Source of the DNA: Serendipita indica DSM 11827
Lineage: Eukaryota; Basidiomycota; Agaricomycetes; Sebacinales; Serendipitaceae
NCBI GenBank assembly: GCA_910890315.1
Contig: CAJVGD010000056.1
Coordinates: 1-26,504 of the forward strand
Direction of reading: 5' to 3'
DNA length: 26,504 nucleotides
A program made the translations under genes and the position numbers. Shown one piece after another: positions 1-9,673 of the stretch (positions are counted from its first letter, which is position 1; the number at the start of each line of letters is the position of its first letter). The notes under the pieces were generated by a model, which saw only the letters and a list, made by a program, of their open reading frames with translations, was not told the DNA's origin and made no database searches.

Positions 1-1260
1 AGGCACACCACCTCGAACAAGCTGATCATGGTCAGGCAGAAGTGCTGCATTTGATAACCAAATCGAATCTACAAATATAACCTGAATTTAGATCCCATAT
101 GCGCATCATGCTTGTCTTACTGAACGATGGTGGGATATGTATATCGCCGTGCCGAGCTTTGTACGAGGGCTCGGCAAATTACAAATCTCTGTCAAAACGT
201 GAGTATATATCGTGTACATAATCTTAGAGACAAACTCAGCTTTGTTGCGAGTGGGTCTTGTCCGTACGAGGCTCGGGCCAATCCTATCTGGCAATGACAG
301 AGTTACTACCAACAAGCCACCCGATCCTTTCGAGCCTACAAGACAACCTACGGCAGCATTTCTAAGATCAGTCATTTCGGGATAAACCAGAGACGCTTGG
401 CAGCGATACGTCGGTTTTTGGCAAAGCACATCCTACATCATTTAATTGTCGAGTGAACAACAGAAGACGTAATGTTCCAGCGTGTTGGTCACCTCGACTC
501 TGACTCTGTATACAGTTCCAGAGGGCATAATCACCAGAGAAGGACGTGTCCACTAGCAGAATTCAGCACCAAGGTCCTGAAATCCACTCAAGCCGTCCTC
601 CAATTCATCTGCAGCCTGGGATGCAACACACGAGACAACGTCGAAGTGGGCCAATCTAGAAAAGTGATGAATGCGCGTATGTGAGGTCCTAGAGTCTGGT
701 CGGTAATATTGATGTCCCCATAGTAGCAGCATCGTTGCTTCAGGAGCCAACCGGTGTCATTTTATATAGCCGACGAGTGCACATAACAAACTAGACTCTT
801 GTGAATAGTACTACGCTTGCTGGTAAATGCCATGGACTATTGTTACCCATAGAATCAAGTCAACTGTACGTCACTGCTTTGGAGGTCATATATATAAGGA
901 GGCAGGTCGCTCTGGCTTGTTCTCATTAACATCGAGTTTTTGAATTTGTTTTATTCCGGATTTTTATAGGTCCGTCAGACCCACGCAGTGGCTATTCTAT
1001 GTAATGACATGCGTTCAGAAAATTTTACATTGATGATTGGTAGTAGTGTCCAGGAACCATTACGTAACGATGAGCCCAGACTGCATCATATGTCGCCCGT
1101 CCTGGGACTGGGGTGAGGTTGGAATGTCAGTTGGTAAACCTGCTGAATCAGGACGCTTGTCAACCTTGTGGTTAATGTCAGAACCCCACCAACTCCAGTG
1201 CCCGACTGATGCTTGATGAGGAAGACAGCTGGTGTGGTAGATAACACTTGGACGATTGGC
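1..1260. other. No convincing gene
   Basis: I see only short open stretches without an ATG start or recognisable family features. The longest is on the minus strand around 106-429, and another lies around 553-750; both begin at non-ATG codons and have no clear splice continuation. A TATA-like run (TATATATAAGG) sits near 888-898 on the plus strand and a weaker one (TTTATATAG) near 759-767, but neither leads into a supported reading frame. This may be intergenic DNA or a decayed gene. Confidence 0.4.
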
Positions 1261-2340
1261 TGGAAGAAAAAGCCAGGTCGAGGGGAGACGACCGACTGGT
1301 AGAGAAGCCAGGCCGAGGGGAGACGACCGACTGGAAGAAAGAGTCAGGTCGAGGGGAGACGACCGACGAGTAGAGAAGCCAGGTCGAGGGGAGACGACCG
1401 ACTGGTAGAGAAGCCAGGGTCGAGGGGAGACGACCGACTGGTAGAGAAGCCAGGTCGAGGGGAGACGACCGACTGGTAGAGAAGCCAGGCCGAGGGGAGA
1501 CGACCGACTGGAAGAAAGAGTCAGGTCGAGGGGAGACGACCGACGAGTAGAGAAGCCAGGTCGAGGGGAGACGACCGACGAGTAGAGAAGCCAGGTCGAG
1601 GGGAGACGACCGACTGGAAGAAAGAGGCAGGTCGAGGGGAGACGACCGACTGGAAGAAAGAGTCAGGTCGAGGGGAGACGACCGACGAGTAGAGAAGCCA
1701 GGTCGGAGATAATTTAACTGACCGCAAAGCCAGGTCGAGGAGACGACCGACCGGAAGAAAGAGTCAGGTCGAGGAGAAGATTGATCAAGGGTAGCAGGTT
1801 GGTCGAGGAGATATAATCGATGGGAAAGAAGAGTCAGGTCGAGGAAGACGACCGACCGTAGAGCAGCCGGTCGAGGGACAGAAGACCAGAGTCGTCGAGG
1901 AGACGACCGACTGGAAGAAAGAGTCAGGTCGAGGAGACGACCGATTGGAAGAGAGGTTTCGCGTCGAGGGAGACGATCGACCGGAAGAAAGATCAGTCGA
2001 GGGAGACGAACGACCTGGAAAAAGAGCCGTCGAGGAAGATGACCGCATCGAGTAGAGGAAGCTTCAGGTCGAGGGGACGACCGACTGGAAAAGAGAGTCG
2101 AGGTCGAGGAATTAACATCAGCGTAGAGATTTCAGGTCGAGGAGATCACGACGTGCTGAAGAAAGAGTCAGTCGAGGAGACGATCGACTGGAAGAAAGAG
2201 CCAGGTCGAGGAGATGACCGATTGGAGAGAGGAGCGTCGGGAGACGACCGACTGGAAAGAGTCAGGTCGAGGGGACGACCGACGAGTAGAAGCCGGGTCG
2301 AGGGAGACGCCCGACAAGCAGAGAGAGCCAGCGAGGGAGA
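1261..2340. repeat. Minisatellite, 35/36-bp units with an internal dyad
   Basis: About 32 head-to-tail units. The first 13 (anchors GGTCG at 1276, 1311 as GGCCG, 1347, 1382, 1418, 1453, 1488 as GGCCG, 1524, 1559, 1594, 1630, 1666, 1701) are nearly identical and spaced 35 or 36 bp. Units to the right, to about 2340, are increasingly degenerate. Each unit has a core GGTCG-AGGGGAGA-CGACC, a 5-bp inverted repeat around an 8-nt purine loop, followed by one of three linkers: CTGGTAGAGAAGCCA, CGAGTAGAGAAGCCA, or CTGGAAGAAAGAGTCA. The mix of 35- and 36-bp lengths destroys any common reading frame, so open frames across the array are not genes. The homogenised left part and decayed right part suggest recent slippage or unequal exchange in an older array. 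Confidence 0.93.
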
Positions 2341-3369
2341 CGACTGGGTTGCAGCGGTTGATGACCAGACACCACGAAGAGATCCTCAAACAGCGAGTGT
2401 AACCTGGCGGCTGCACAATCAAGGAGCCAAAGATCAAATATTAGTCAGAAAGACTGTTTTAAGGTCGTTCCGCCCCCCTTTCAGTGATAGCCAAAGTATG
2501 AGTCTCGTTATTTTCGCGGCAAAAATGTACGTACTGTTTGATCGAGTCATCTAGTACCGCTGCAGGCAACTATCTACGCCCTCATAGAGCAAGATTTGTA
2601 CCTCTCAGGATCCAGGACGCTGTGAATGGAGGCAAGGGGGCGTATCGTCACAGCCAATAGGGACTTTCAATGAGCTCCAGGACGAAGAGGACAAAAAGCC
2701 ACAGACCTCTGCGATAGAAAACAAGGAGTCGCCTTATAAGACAGGGGACGCACATTGTCTGGACGGATGGTGAGCGGGTCGAAGTTGCGAGGCATAGGGT
2801 TTGGCCACCGGATAAACAAAAGAATAACTACCATCGATATCCGAGGAGGCCAAGAAGCCGAGTTGCGACACTCCGTCGGATTCTGTGGGCTTTCTCCGTT
2901 TCTGGGTCTCATCCAGTCCTCCTTTTCGCCTGTAGTTCATGCTCCTTGTAGTCGCTCCCAGGTCCGGCCTGTTAATCGCATGAAATTAGTTGTGCCATTG
3001 CATTAGGAATTTGCTACTGCTTTCCTCAGCCTCCTCCGTCTTTCGGTGTGTTGACTGAGGCTCCTCATGCCCTTGAAGACACCGGGATCCGATCCGGCAG
3101 AAATCTAATAAGGCGATGGACCTGAAACCAAACTTGCACGTTGTAAATCTTCTCCTCGAGCACAATGCCTAAATATCAAGAGGCCAGTCGATTGAAGGCA
3201 GCGTCACAATATACAACGACAGCTAAGCAACACCCTTCCGAGATGTTTCCTCCCCATACTCAACTTCAATCCAAGAAACGTCAGTAACGCCAACTGGTAG
3301 ACCCTTCCATCGCCCCTGCCTAATTCATAAGTCCTTCTGCACCCGAAGGGGTCCACGAGAATTGATCCG
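2341..3369. other. Mostly non-coding; one doubtful 68-codon ORF on -
   Basis: No recognised gene. An ATG-started minus-strand frame (2940 down to 2734, 68 codons, beginning MNYRRKGGLDE) has a protein-like composition with a charged start. It has no family signature, no visible splice partner and no upstream promoter I can support. The rest of the stretch holds no supportable feature. It could be the end of a decayed gene. Confidence 0.3.
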
Positions 3370-3969
3370 ATGGACGAACTTGCAAGCCCATGGAGCGAGC
3401 TCGTTGCGATGCAAGGTCCCATGTTTGGGAATCTTGAACGCCTATACCGCGCATATCGTCCTCGTTTGCCACTCCATGAGGACACCTTCCAAAAATTCGA
3501 ATCTTCCTTTTGCAAAACAACATCTCCGACGACCCGGTCAAGGTGAAGGCCAAAAAATGGTCCAGGAGCTTTGGGACCGCAACGAGCGGCAGGATTACGG
3601 ATGCACTCTCGGCCTTGCGGCATCCGGGTCAAGAATGGGAAGCTGAACGAGGACGACGCCGACTCGTGGCACATTGTCCATCTTCTATTTCGCAAGTCAC
3701 ACCGGGTGTCAGCCATTCCCCACATCTGGCGCGATGCGTTGGTGCTTCTCAAGATAACGCAGCTTCCGAGCCATGACATGGAAGAACCTTTGATCAGTCT
3801 CGAGCGTTTGCAAGATCATCAGTGGTCTCCCGTGGTTGGTAACCCGGGTCGAGAGCCCATTGCCTTTGAAGTCGTCGCGCACCTATTAGCCGCAAGCGGT
3901 AAGTCGCACAAGTGGCTGAAGAGGAAGTTGGTGTGGATGGGAACGTGCTATGAAGAGCACGGAAGTTGA
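3370..3969 (+). CDS. Hypothetical protein, frame interrupted
   Basis: I do not recognise the family. From the ATG at 3370 the frame reads MDELASPWSELVAMQG and continues to about 3510. The coding-like text then moves to another frame (QNNISDDPVKVKAKKW) to about 3610, and returns to the first frame (NEDDADSWHIVHLLFRKSHR) until the TGA at 3967-3969. The first switch lies in a run of four T and the second near a G run, so missing homopolymer bases would explain both. Codon use and amino-acid mix look coding across the whole span. A GTAAGT at about 3899 could be a donor, so the C-terminus is uncertain. A 191-codon open frame on the opposite strand (3779-3204) has a poor composition, rich in Cys, Arg, Ser and Trp, and I take it as a shadow. 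Confidence 0.45.
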
Positions 3970-6586
3970 GAGCGAGAGCTTTGTCTGTAGACAGCGTCCC
4001 GAGTAACATGCCTTTCTTTTCACTATGACACTTGATGGAAATTATTCACCGTGCAAATATGATGCATAATGAAATTAATTCGATCGTAAGAAGTGATACC
4101 AAACCGTTACACACTGTCCAGATGTCAGGAGCGACAGGAGATGAACAATAGTTCTAATAAACAGTGGGATCAACATTTTGCGCATAGACAGAGATCGTAC
4201 CTCTAGGAGTAACTCCTGTCTTTGTTTGGCAACTGCAAACTCAACTGATTGGAATGCATGGCATTGAGATGATGATAGAATGGGTGGACTCTACCTTATC
4301 GAAGTTAGCTACAAGGTCTGGCAATCTTGTTCTGACGTTCTGCACGTTTCTGAAGTGGTTGCGTCTGGTTTCGTGGTCCAGGTAGCCGATGTTCTTAGAA
4401 TCCAAGATACGTTTATCAAAGAGGAGGGTATTGCTGCGCTGATCGGGTGCCAGAGGAATGAGTGCAGAGCGACAAGTGTTGGTAGGAAAGGGAACCTGAC
4501 GGCAGAGCCAAAGTAGTGGTATACAGCCCGCCTCATGTCAGTTTAGGCCCTTGGAGATTGGAACACGGCTGAAGGATACATTACAATGAAAGCGGGGAAG
4601 ACTTGAGGTCGAGCCAAAGGTTGGTCTTGGAAGCAATGTATGAATAGGATAGAACGTTGAGTTTGTGATAAACTCCACGATTCGAGGAATTGAGATGAGT
4701 TCCAAGGGGTAGATGGGTTTGAGGTCGAGAGTGTTCACTGCAAGAACCGAGCGAATCTGTACAGGCGTCGTCGTAATTGGGGAGCATTGGCCTCTATTCG
4801 ACAACAGGGTAGGACTTACGAGGTATATGCCTCCCAATTGACGTCAAGTTCTGAGAAAACAATCAATTTGAGTCTCGCTGAGCATGATTCACACACCATG
4901 AACGTGCGCGGCGTCTAATCTCAATTATTTGATGCCCTATATCTCCTCTCTTCAATTATAGGCGCCGCTGACCAGTCTAGCGTTCCATGATGGGCGTGTT
5001 TGCTTCAGAAGAAGGTTGGGAATGGACTACAAGGCTAATACAGTGACTATTGAGAGGACATTTAGGCTTGAAACGATTGAGGATGAGCACCTACATGACT
5101 ATCTGCGCGGGCGGGCAGACAAAACCTCGCCCATCCAGTGTATAGTCACCGGGAGGTCGACTATGTGGCCGTGAAAGGCCAAGCATAGTATCTATTAACC
5201 ATAAACCTCTTAATCAGGCCGAATACTTGCAGAATCGGACCAGCAACATTAGTTCGCTGTTATTGGTGCACTACCGGGCTATTCGTCTTCTGTTCTCCTC
5301 AAACGGTATTCGTGAGCTCATTTAACCTCGTATTGATCCTTCGTACCAAAGGCCATCGGTTCTACCACGTCCAATCAATCGCGTAAGCAGTGCGTTTGTG
5401 CTCGAGTTCAGAGCACATGTCTTGAGGCATTTTTAAAGCTTCTTCCCGCATTCGTGTACCATATTTTGCAGTAAAGGCAGAGCTACTGCCAAGCAGCTGC
5501 ACGGCGCTCATAGTGGCGGGAGCCAAGTTATCGAATCACAGCATCCGTTTGTGTGACGCTTTGGGCGCACTTGCTAGTTGTGGAAACGCTACAGACACCA
5601 GAAAGACACATATATAGAGCACTATATTCACAATTCCTCATTTTCTTAGAGCTACGACAATTTGCCGCTCACAAGGTCTCTCTTGAACGGGTCTCATTAG
5701 GTGCCTTACAAGGCAATTGCCTTGCAAAGCACTTTCTAGTTTTCCGACAGGAGTCCACCTCTGCCTCAAAGACCGCATGACTATTGACGAGCTGTAGTGC
5801 GACACCACTGACTCGGCAGCAGGCCTCGATAATATTGCTATCCGGGTTATTCGGGGGCAGAGGTATAAGCCCTGTTGAACCAAATAGTATATAAATACAT
5901 GGGTGACTTGTCTCTTCATATTTGTGATTTAGTTCAAATAACCCGAGTCGCGCTCTCAAGGCCGCTCCACAGTTTGGCTTCTTAAGTCTAATGACGTCGG
6001 TGTGCCACTAGTCTATCGATGGTCATCCTTTGTACGACGTTTACGAGCTGAACAGGGGAGATAGTGAGCGTGAGCTGCATAACGGCATAAGGAAAAGTCT
6101 AGAAAGACTCTGAGTGGTAAATGTAAGATACATAGGATAACTCGCCTTGTACAAGGCGGCTGAGAAAGACTTGAACCCACAGAAGCGACAAAGTATCCTG
6201 ACAAAGGGCAACTCGAGAGTTCTATAGGACGCGGCGTATAGCCGCCATGCGACAAGTAAGGTAATTAGAATCAGAGAAGTCCAATTGGTATCCTCGGCAA
6301 GAAACGCAATGCCGTCCGAGCCTACAAAGCATCCGTGGAGCGACTATTGCCTTGTTCGGGAAATAGGACGGAATATACATTGGAGAAGAGATCAGGGACT
6401 GGCTAGGAAGAGTTGCAAGAAGAGAAGTCAACGTCATCGTAGTCAGTCAGAAGCCGGTTCAACTCAGTGGAGTCGTTAGCGTTAAGCTCCATAGATACCA
6501 TTACCTAAAAACAGCGTACGGATAAGCCTCTATATTAGGTATTCTGACAATATGCAGGAAGTCAACGACATTGGCGGATGGCAGAG
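3970..6586. other. Long stretch without a supportable gene
   Basis: No frame here shows a recognisable domain. Partly protein-like text lies on the minus strand at 4837-4538 (opens at a non-ATG codon; contains TLDLKPIYPLELISIPRIVE) and on both strands at 4280-4540, where I cannot choose a strand. A TATA-like TATATAAATAC occurs on + at about 5888-5898 with no frame following it. A 71-codon ATG-started minus-strand ORF lies at 6437-6222, without family signature. Decayed genes or unrecognised lineage-specific genes are possible. I found no tRNA-like cloverleaf, terminal repeats or transposase motifs. Confidence 0.35.
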
Positions 6587-6997
6587 TCAATATTTGTCTA
6601 AGAGAATCACCCGCCCGCCGTGACCGTAAACCCAGACAAAGACAGGCTTGAGCTTTCTCGAGTCCGACGGTGAGGTCCAAACGTTGATTGTAAGACAGTC
6701 TTCACCGGCAGGAGAAGGGTCTGGCGGGTTGGCTCCGAGCTGAATACATGAGAGCCCAAACGCAGTCGCATTACGGGTGACAGAGGGCGTCAAAAGTGGC
6801 TTTGGAGCCAGAAAACGAAGAGGTCCAACGGGAGGTTGAGCGAATGGGATGCCCAAGTATGCGTTTGTCGCATTCGAGACGGCTTTACCTCGTATTTTGC
6901 CTGAAGTGGTCTGGATAATGGGCACTGCCGCTTGGACGAAGCCAGCTAACGCGAGTGCAAGCCACAGCGTGAGGATTTGCAGAGAGTTAGGGGCCAT
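6587..6997 (-). pseudogene. Truncated type-B carboxylesterase, 5' fragment
   Basis: Starts with ATG at 6997 (MAPNSLQ), with a hydrophobic secretion signal (LTLWLALALAGFVQA). It then shows the family's N-terminal strand-loop region: QTTSGKIRGKAV, the AYLGIPFAQPPVGPLRF motif, and the EDCLTINVW motif that carries the first disulfide Cys. It closely matches the first exon of the complete copy at 7803-9367. Similarity ends at the oxyanion-hole glycines: the complete copy has YGGGWN, this one YGHGG followed by unrelated residues and a stop at 6587. The nucleophile, acid and His regions are absent, so it cannot be an active hydrolase. It is most simply a partial tandem duplicate. A TATA-like CCTATAAG lies about 40 bp upstream on the minus strand near 7035, so it may still be transcribed. 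Confidence 0.8.
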
Positions 6998-7802
6998 TGT
7001 TGCGCGAGGACGACCCGAAACATTGTGCTTAGTAGTCTTATAGGCTGCCCTGGATGTTGATTGCGGCTTCTTTATCGTCACAAGAGCAGTGTTACATAGG
7101 GCCAACTATGGGGCCTTTGAACGGATCAATGCGGCTTCTGATCTTCCGTTACTGGGCGCCGTTCATTCTCGACTATTGATATTGTAACAGTCGAGGGTGA
7201 ACCATCTCGAGGTGTTGATCATCTGATCGAGGTTTTCAGGTGGAGGTCGTCAATTCTCAAGATTCAGACTATGACAGGGCTCACCACTCCAACATGGGGT
7301 CCGTGCAATCAACCCGGAAATCAAGACTTGCCCTCTTCAGCAAAGTGATGTCGACTGCGAGCGGTGCAATTCGAATCTGCATACTCACAGTTGTGCGATC
7401 TATCCAACGCATACAACGTGAGAGGTACAACCTCTTGGCAAGCCGTGGATGCTGCAACTCTGTGCTCAGGTCCCATTTTCACAGCGTCCGCAATCCATGT
7501 GTACAAGTCGCCTGATCATCCACAGAATGCGGAATCCGAGCACCAGTCCTCGACGTCACCCCTTACTCCTTGTGTGACCTCACGACGCAATGGCTTCGTC
7601 TTCACGACCGTTCTAAACGACATTGAAATTTTGTGGAACCGGATATTGCGAGACCGAAGCCACGCCAAGAGCTGGCTATTGACTTTAGGCGCACAATAGA
7701 CCAAGTGCACGTTTGAAATCATTGACCACGAGAAGACGATACAGCCAGGTTTCAGGTTAAACGACAGACTAAAGGCCGAGACCCAATCCCGCACATCTAG
7801 AA
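6998..7802. other. Spacer between the carboxylesterase copies
   Basis: Partly coding-looking text runs on + (for instance CDLSNAYNVRGTTSWQAV around 7390-7440), but no frame stays open with a family signature. The plus-strand frame 7364-7699 and minus-strand frame 7806-7516 overlap one another, and I cannot prefer either. The 3' end of the complete esterase lies just beyond at 7803. Confidence 0.3.
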
Positions 7803-9367
7803 TCAAAAGAGGCCGGGTCTTCCAGTTGGATCGGGATTCTGTAAATCAGTGCTGTTGTTGAATATGTCGACGAGAGTGCTACTTCCAGGCCCATTGTACT
7901 TCTTCCAACCAAGCGACAGAAGGCCATCACTGGGGTTCACGACAAAGGCGCTCCATGCCTTTTGCAAGTATTCCGTGGCTGCCGAAGCAAGGCCAGGAAA
8001 GGCATTGAATAGGACAATTTGATCGGATGCGTGCCAGGAGCGAAGAGGTGGCGGAGATAGCGCACGGAAAATGGCCATGTATCTATATCGATACACGGAC
8101 ACCAATGAAGAAGAATACCTAGATTCCCATTAGCGTGATGGCTTCAAGTCTCTGATTACGCACTTGGACTGCTGGCTGTCGTAGCACCTGAAGACGGACA
8201 GAGTCAACAGATCCGAAAGAGTCTCGTTCAGCGTGTTTGTTGTCCGGTCTACAACGAGAATGTCGCCTTCATTGTCAGTTGTCCCAGTTAACAACGGCTG
8301 AACAAAGTGTCAATGACAAGAGTAGACGGTGGTCGCTGGCTCACAATTTTCGCAAACTTTCCTGCGCGACCTCTGGATTTGTACTCGGATTTGGAGAAGA
8401 GTGGTATTGTCGACAAACGGAGCAATTCCGAGTGTTCGTAGAGTTGAGCGCGTCCGTCAGTTGGGCAGCGCTTTTGTACGAACGCAGTCGAGCTGTGCTT
8501 TATAGTCTTTTCTTGAAGAGAGCACCCAACAGCGCTCGCAATATTGGGGAACGGATTGGGTCCTGCGGCTGGGAGACCAACAATTGGGATTGGAGGAGGG
8601 TCAGCGCCATGGATGCCTGTCCGCTCATAAGAATGGCACCGCGAATAGGTGGTCGGGATTCGTAAGCGTGAGATACGCAGCGATACTCCCCGCACCCGAA
8701 GACTGTCCTCCAAGCGTAATCTGAGCCGGGTTTCCACCAAACGCTGCAATATTAGCGACGACCCATTGACAGCGGTCCGTTGATCTCGGAGCCCAGCATT
8801 CGTATCCTTGTTTGGAATGGCTGGAGAGTTGGCATAGCCAAAGACGTTGAGGCGATAGTTGAAGGACACGAAGACAACCTCTGGATGGCTGGTCGACCAC
8901 GAGGTAAGATCATTAACTACGGTGTATCAGCTATACGACACCTAGGTCGTAGAGAACGTACGCGCAGATCCAGACTGTCCCGAGTTCCAACCGCCACCAT
9001 AGATCCAGATGAGGACGGGCTTTAGCCTCGGAGAGAGAGACGGTGAAGTCCAGACATTGATCGTGAGACAGTCCTCACCAGAAGGAGATGGATCCGGTGG
9101 ATTCGCTCCTAGCTGGATACAGGAGAGGCCAAATGAGGTGGCATTTCGCGTGGAGGATGGAGTCAAGAGAGATCGTGGCGCTAGAAAACGAAGTGGCCCA
9201 ACGGGAGGTTGAGCATAGGGAATGCCCAAATAGGCGTTGGTCGTATTCGAGACGGCCTTTCCTTTCACTTTGCCCGACGTTGTTTGAACGACTGGAACTG
9301 CCTTGACGAGGCTAGCAATAGCGAACGGAAGCCACAACACGAGTATCTGGAGAGTTTTGGGGGTCAT
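7803..9367 (-). CDS. Secreted type-B carboxylesterase/lipase, frame interrupted
   Basis: Hydrolyses carboxylic esters (family role; substrate not predictable); probably secreted. From ATG at 9367 there is a signal peptide (ILVLWLPFAIASLVKA), then AYLGIPYAQPPVGPLRF, EDCLTINVW and the oxyanion loop WIYGGGWNSGQSGSA. Next come FNYRLNVFGYANSPAI, the nucleophile elbow GGQSSGAGS (Ser codon 8700-8702), the acid motif TTDNEGDI (Glu codon 8268-8270) and the His region SWHASDQIVLF (His codon 8031-8033). The end is at the TGA 7803-7805. Two 45-nt introns are clear: 8917-8961 (GTACGT..TAG) and 8119-8163 (GTGCGT..CTAATGGGAATCTAG). All family segments are present in order and the total is near the usual 520-550 residues. 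Between about 8780 and 8290, however, the coding text changes frame several times. These are either sequence errors or inactivating indels. A truncated paralogue lies downstream at 6587-6997. Confidence 0.8.
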
Positions 9368-9405
9368 CTTTCAGTGGTCAGACTCTACAAACTCTTCGCT
9401 CGTCG

Positions 9406-9411
9406 TTTATA
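9406..9411 (-). promoter_or_regulatory. Possible TATA box of the carboxylesterase
   Basis: TATAAA on the minus strand, about 39 bp before the ATG at 9367, within GACGTATAAACGACG. That spacing would give a very short leader. Suggested by position only. Confidence 0.35.
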
Positions 9412-9673
9412 CGTCGTCCTATATGGTCGTCGCAATCCACCTTCAAACCAACTCTCCGGCGCGCGCTGTGTCAGGTTCCACTTCTGGCGTCGGTGACTCG
9501 GCGATGTATTCAAGTGGAAGACGTCGACTACTGAAGCCGAGGATGCCGTATCGACATTCGAGCATGTCTGACCTGCAGGCTTGTACAATGAGTTTGAATT
9601 GAAAGAATGGAGTATATATACACTGAAAGAATGAGTAAACTCGACCAGGGGAAACTGCCATCAACTGCGGGCC

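Noticed and set aside
1261-1710. CRISPR-like array
   Set aside because: Units are contiguous with no unique spacers and the context is clearly a eukaryotic nuclear genome.
1521-2554. Open frames of 60-170 codons across the repeat array on both strands
   Set aside because: They arise from the 35/36-bp tandem repeats (SVVSPRP- and RGDD-like periodic text). The period is not a constant multiple of three and no start or splice context supports them.
3204-3779. 191-codon minus-strand frame
   Set aside because: The composition is poor (excess Cys, Arg, Ser, Trp) and the opposite strand has more protein-like text in two frames with a better codon pattern.
6160-6200. tRNA T-loop-like sequence (GGGTTCAAGTC on -)
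   Set aside because: Flanking bases do not form the T-stem and no anticodon or acceptor arm can be drawn.
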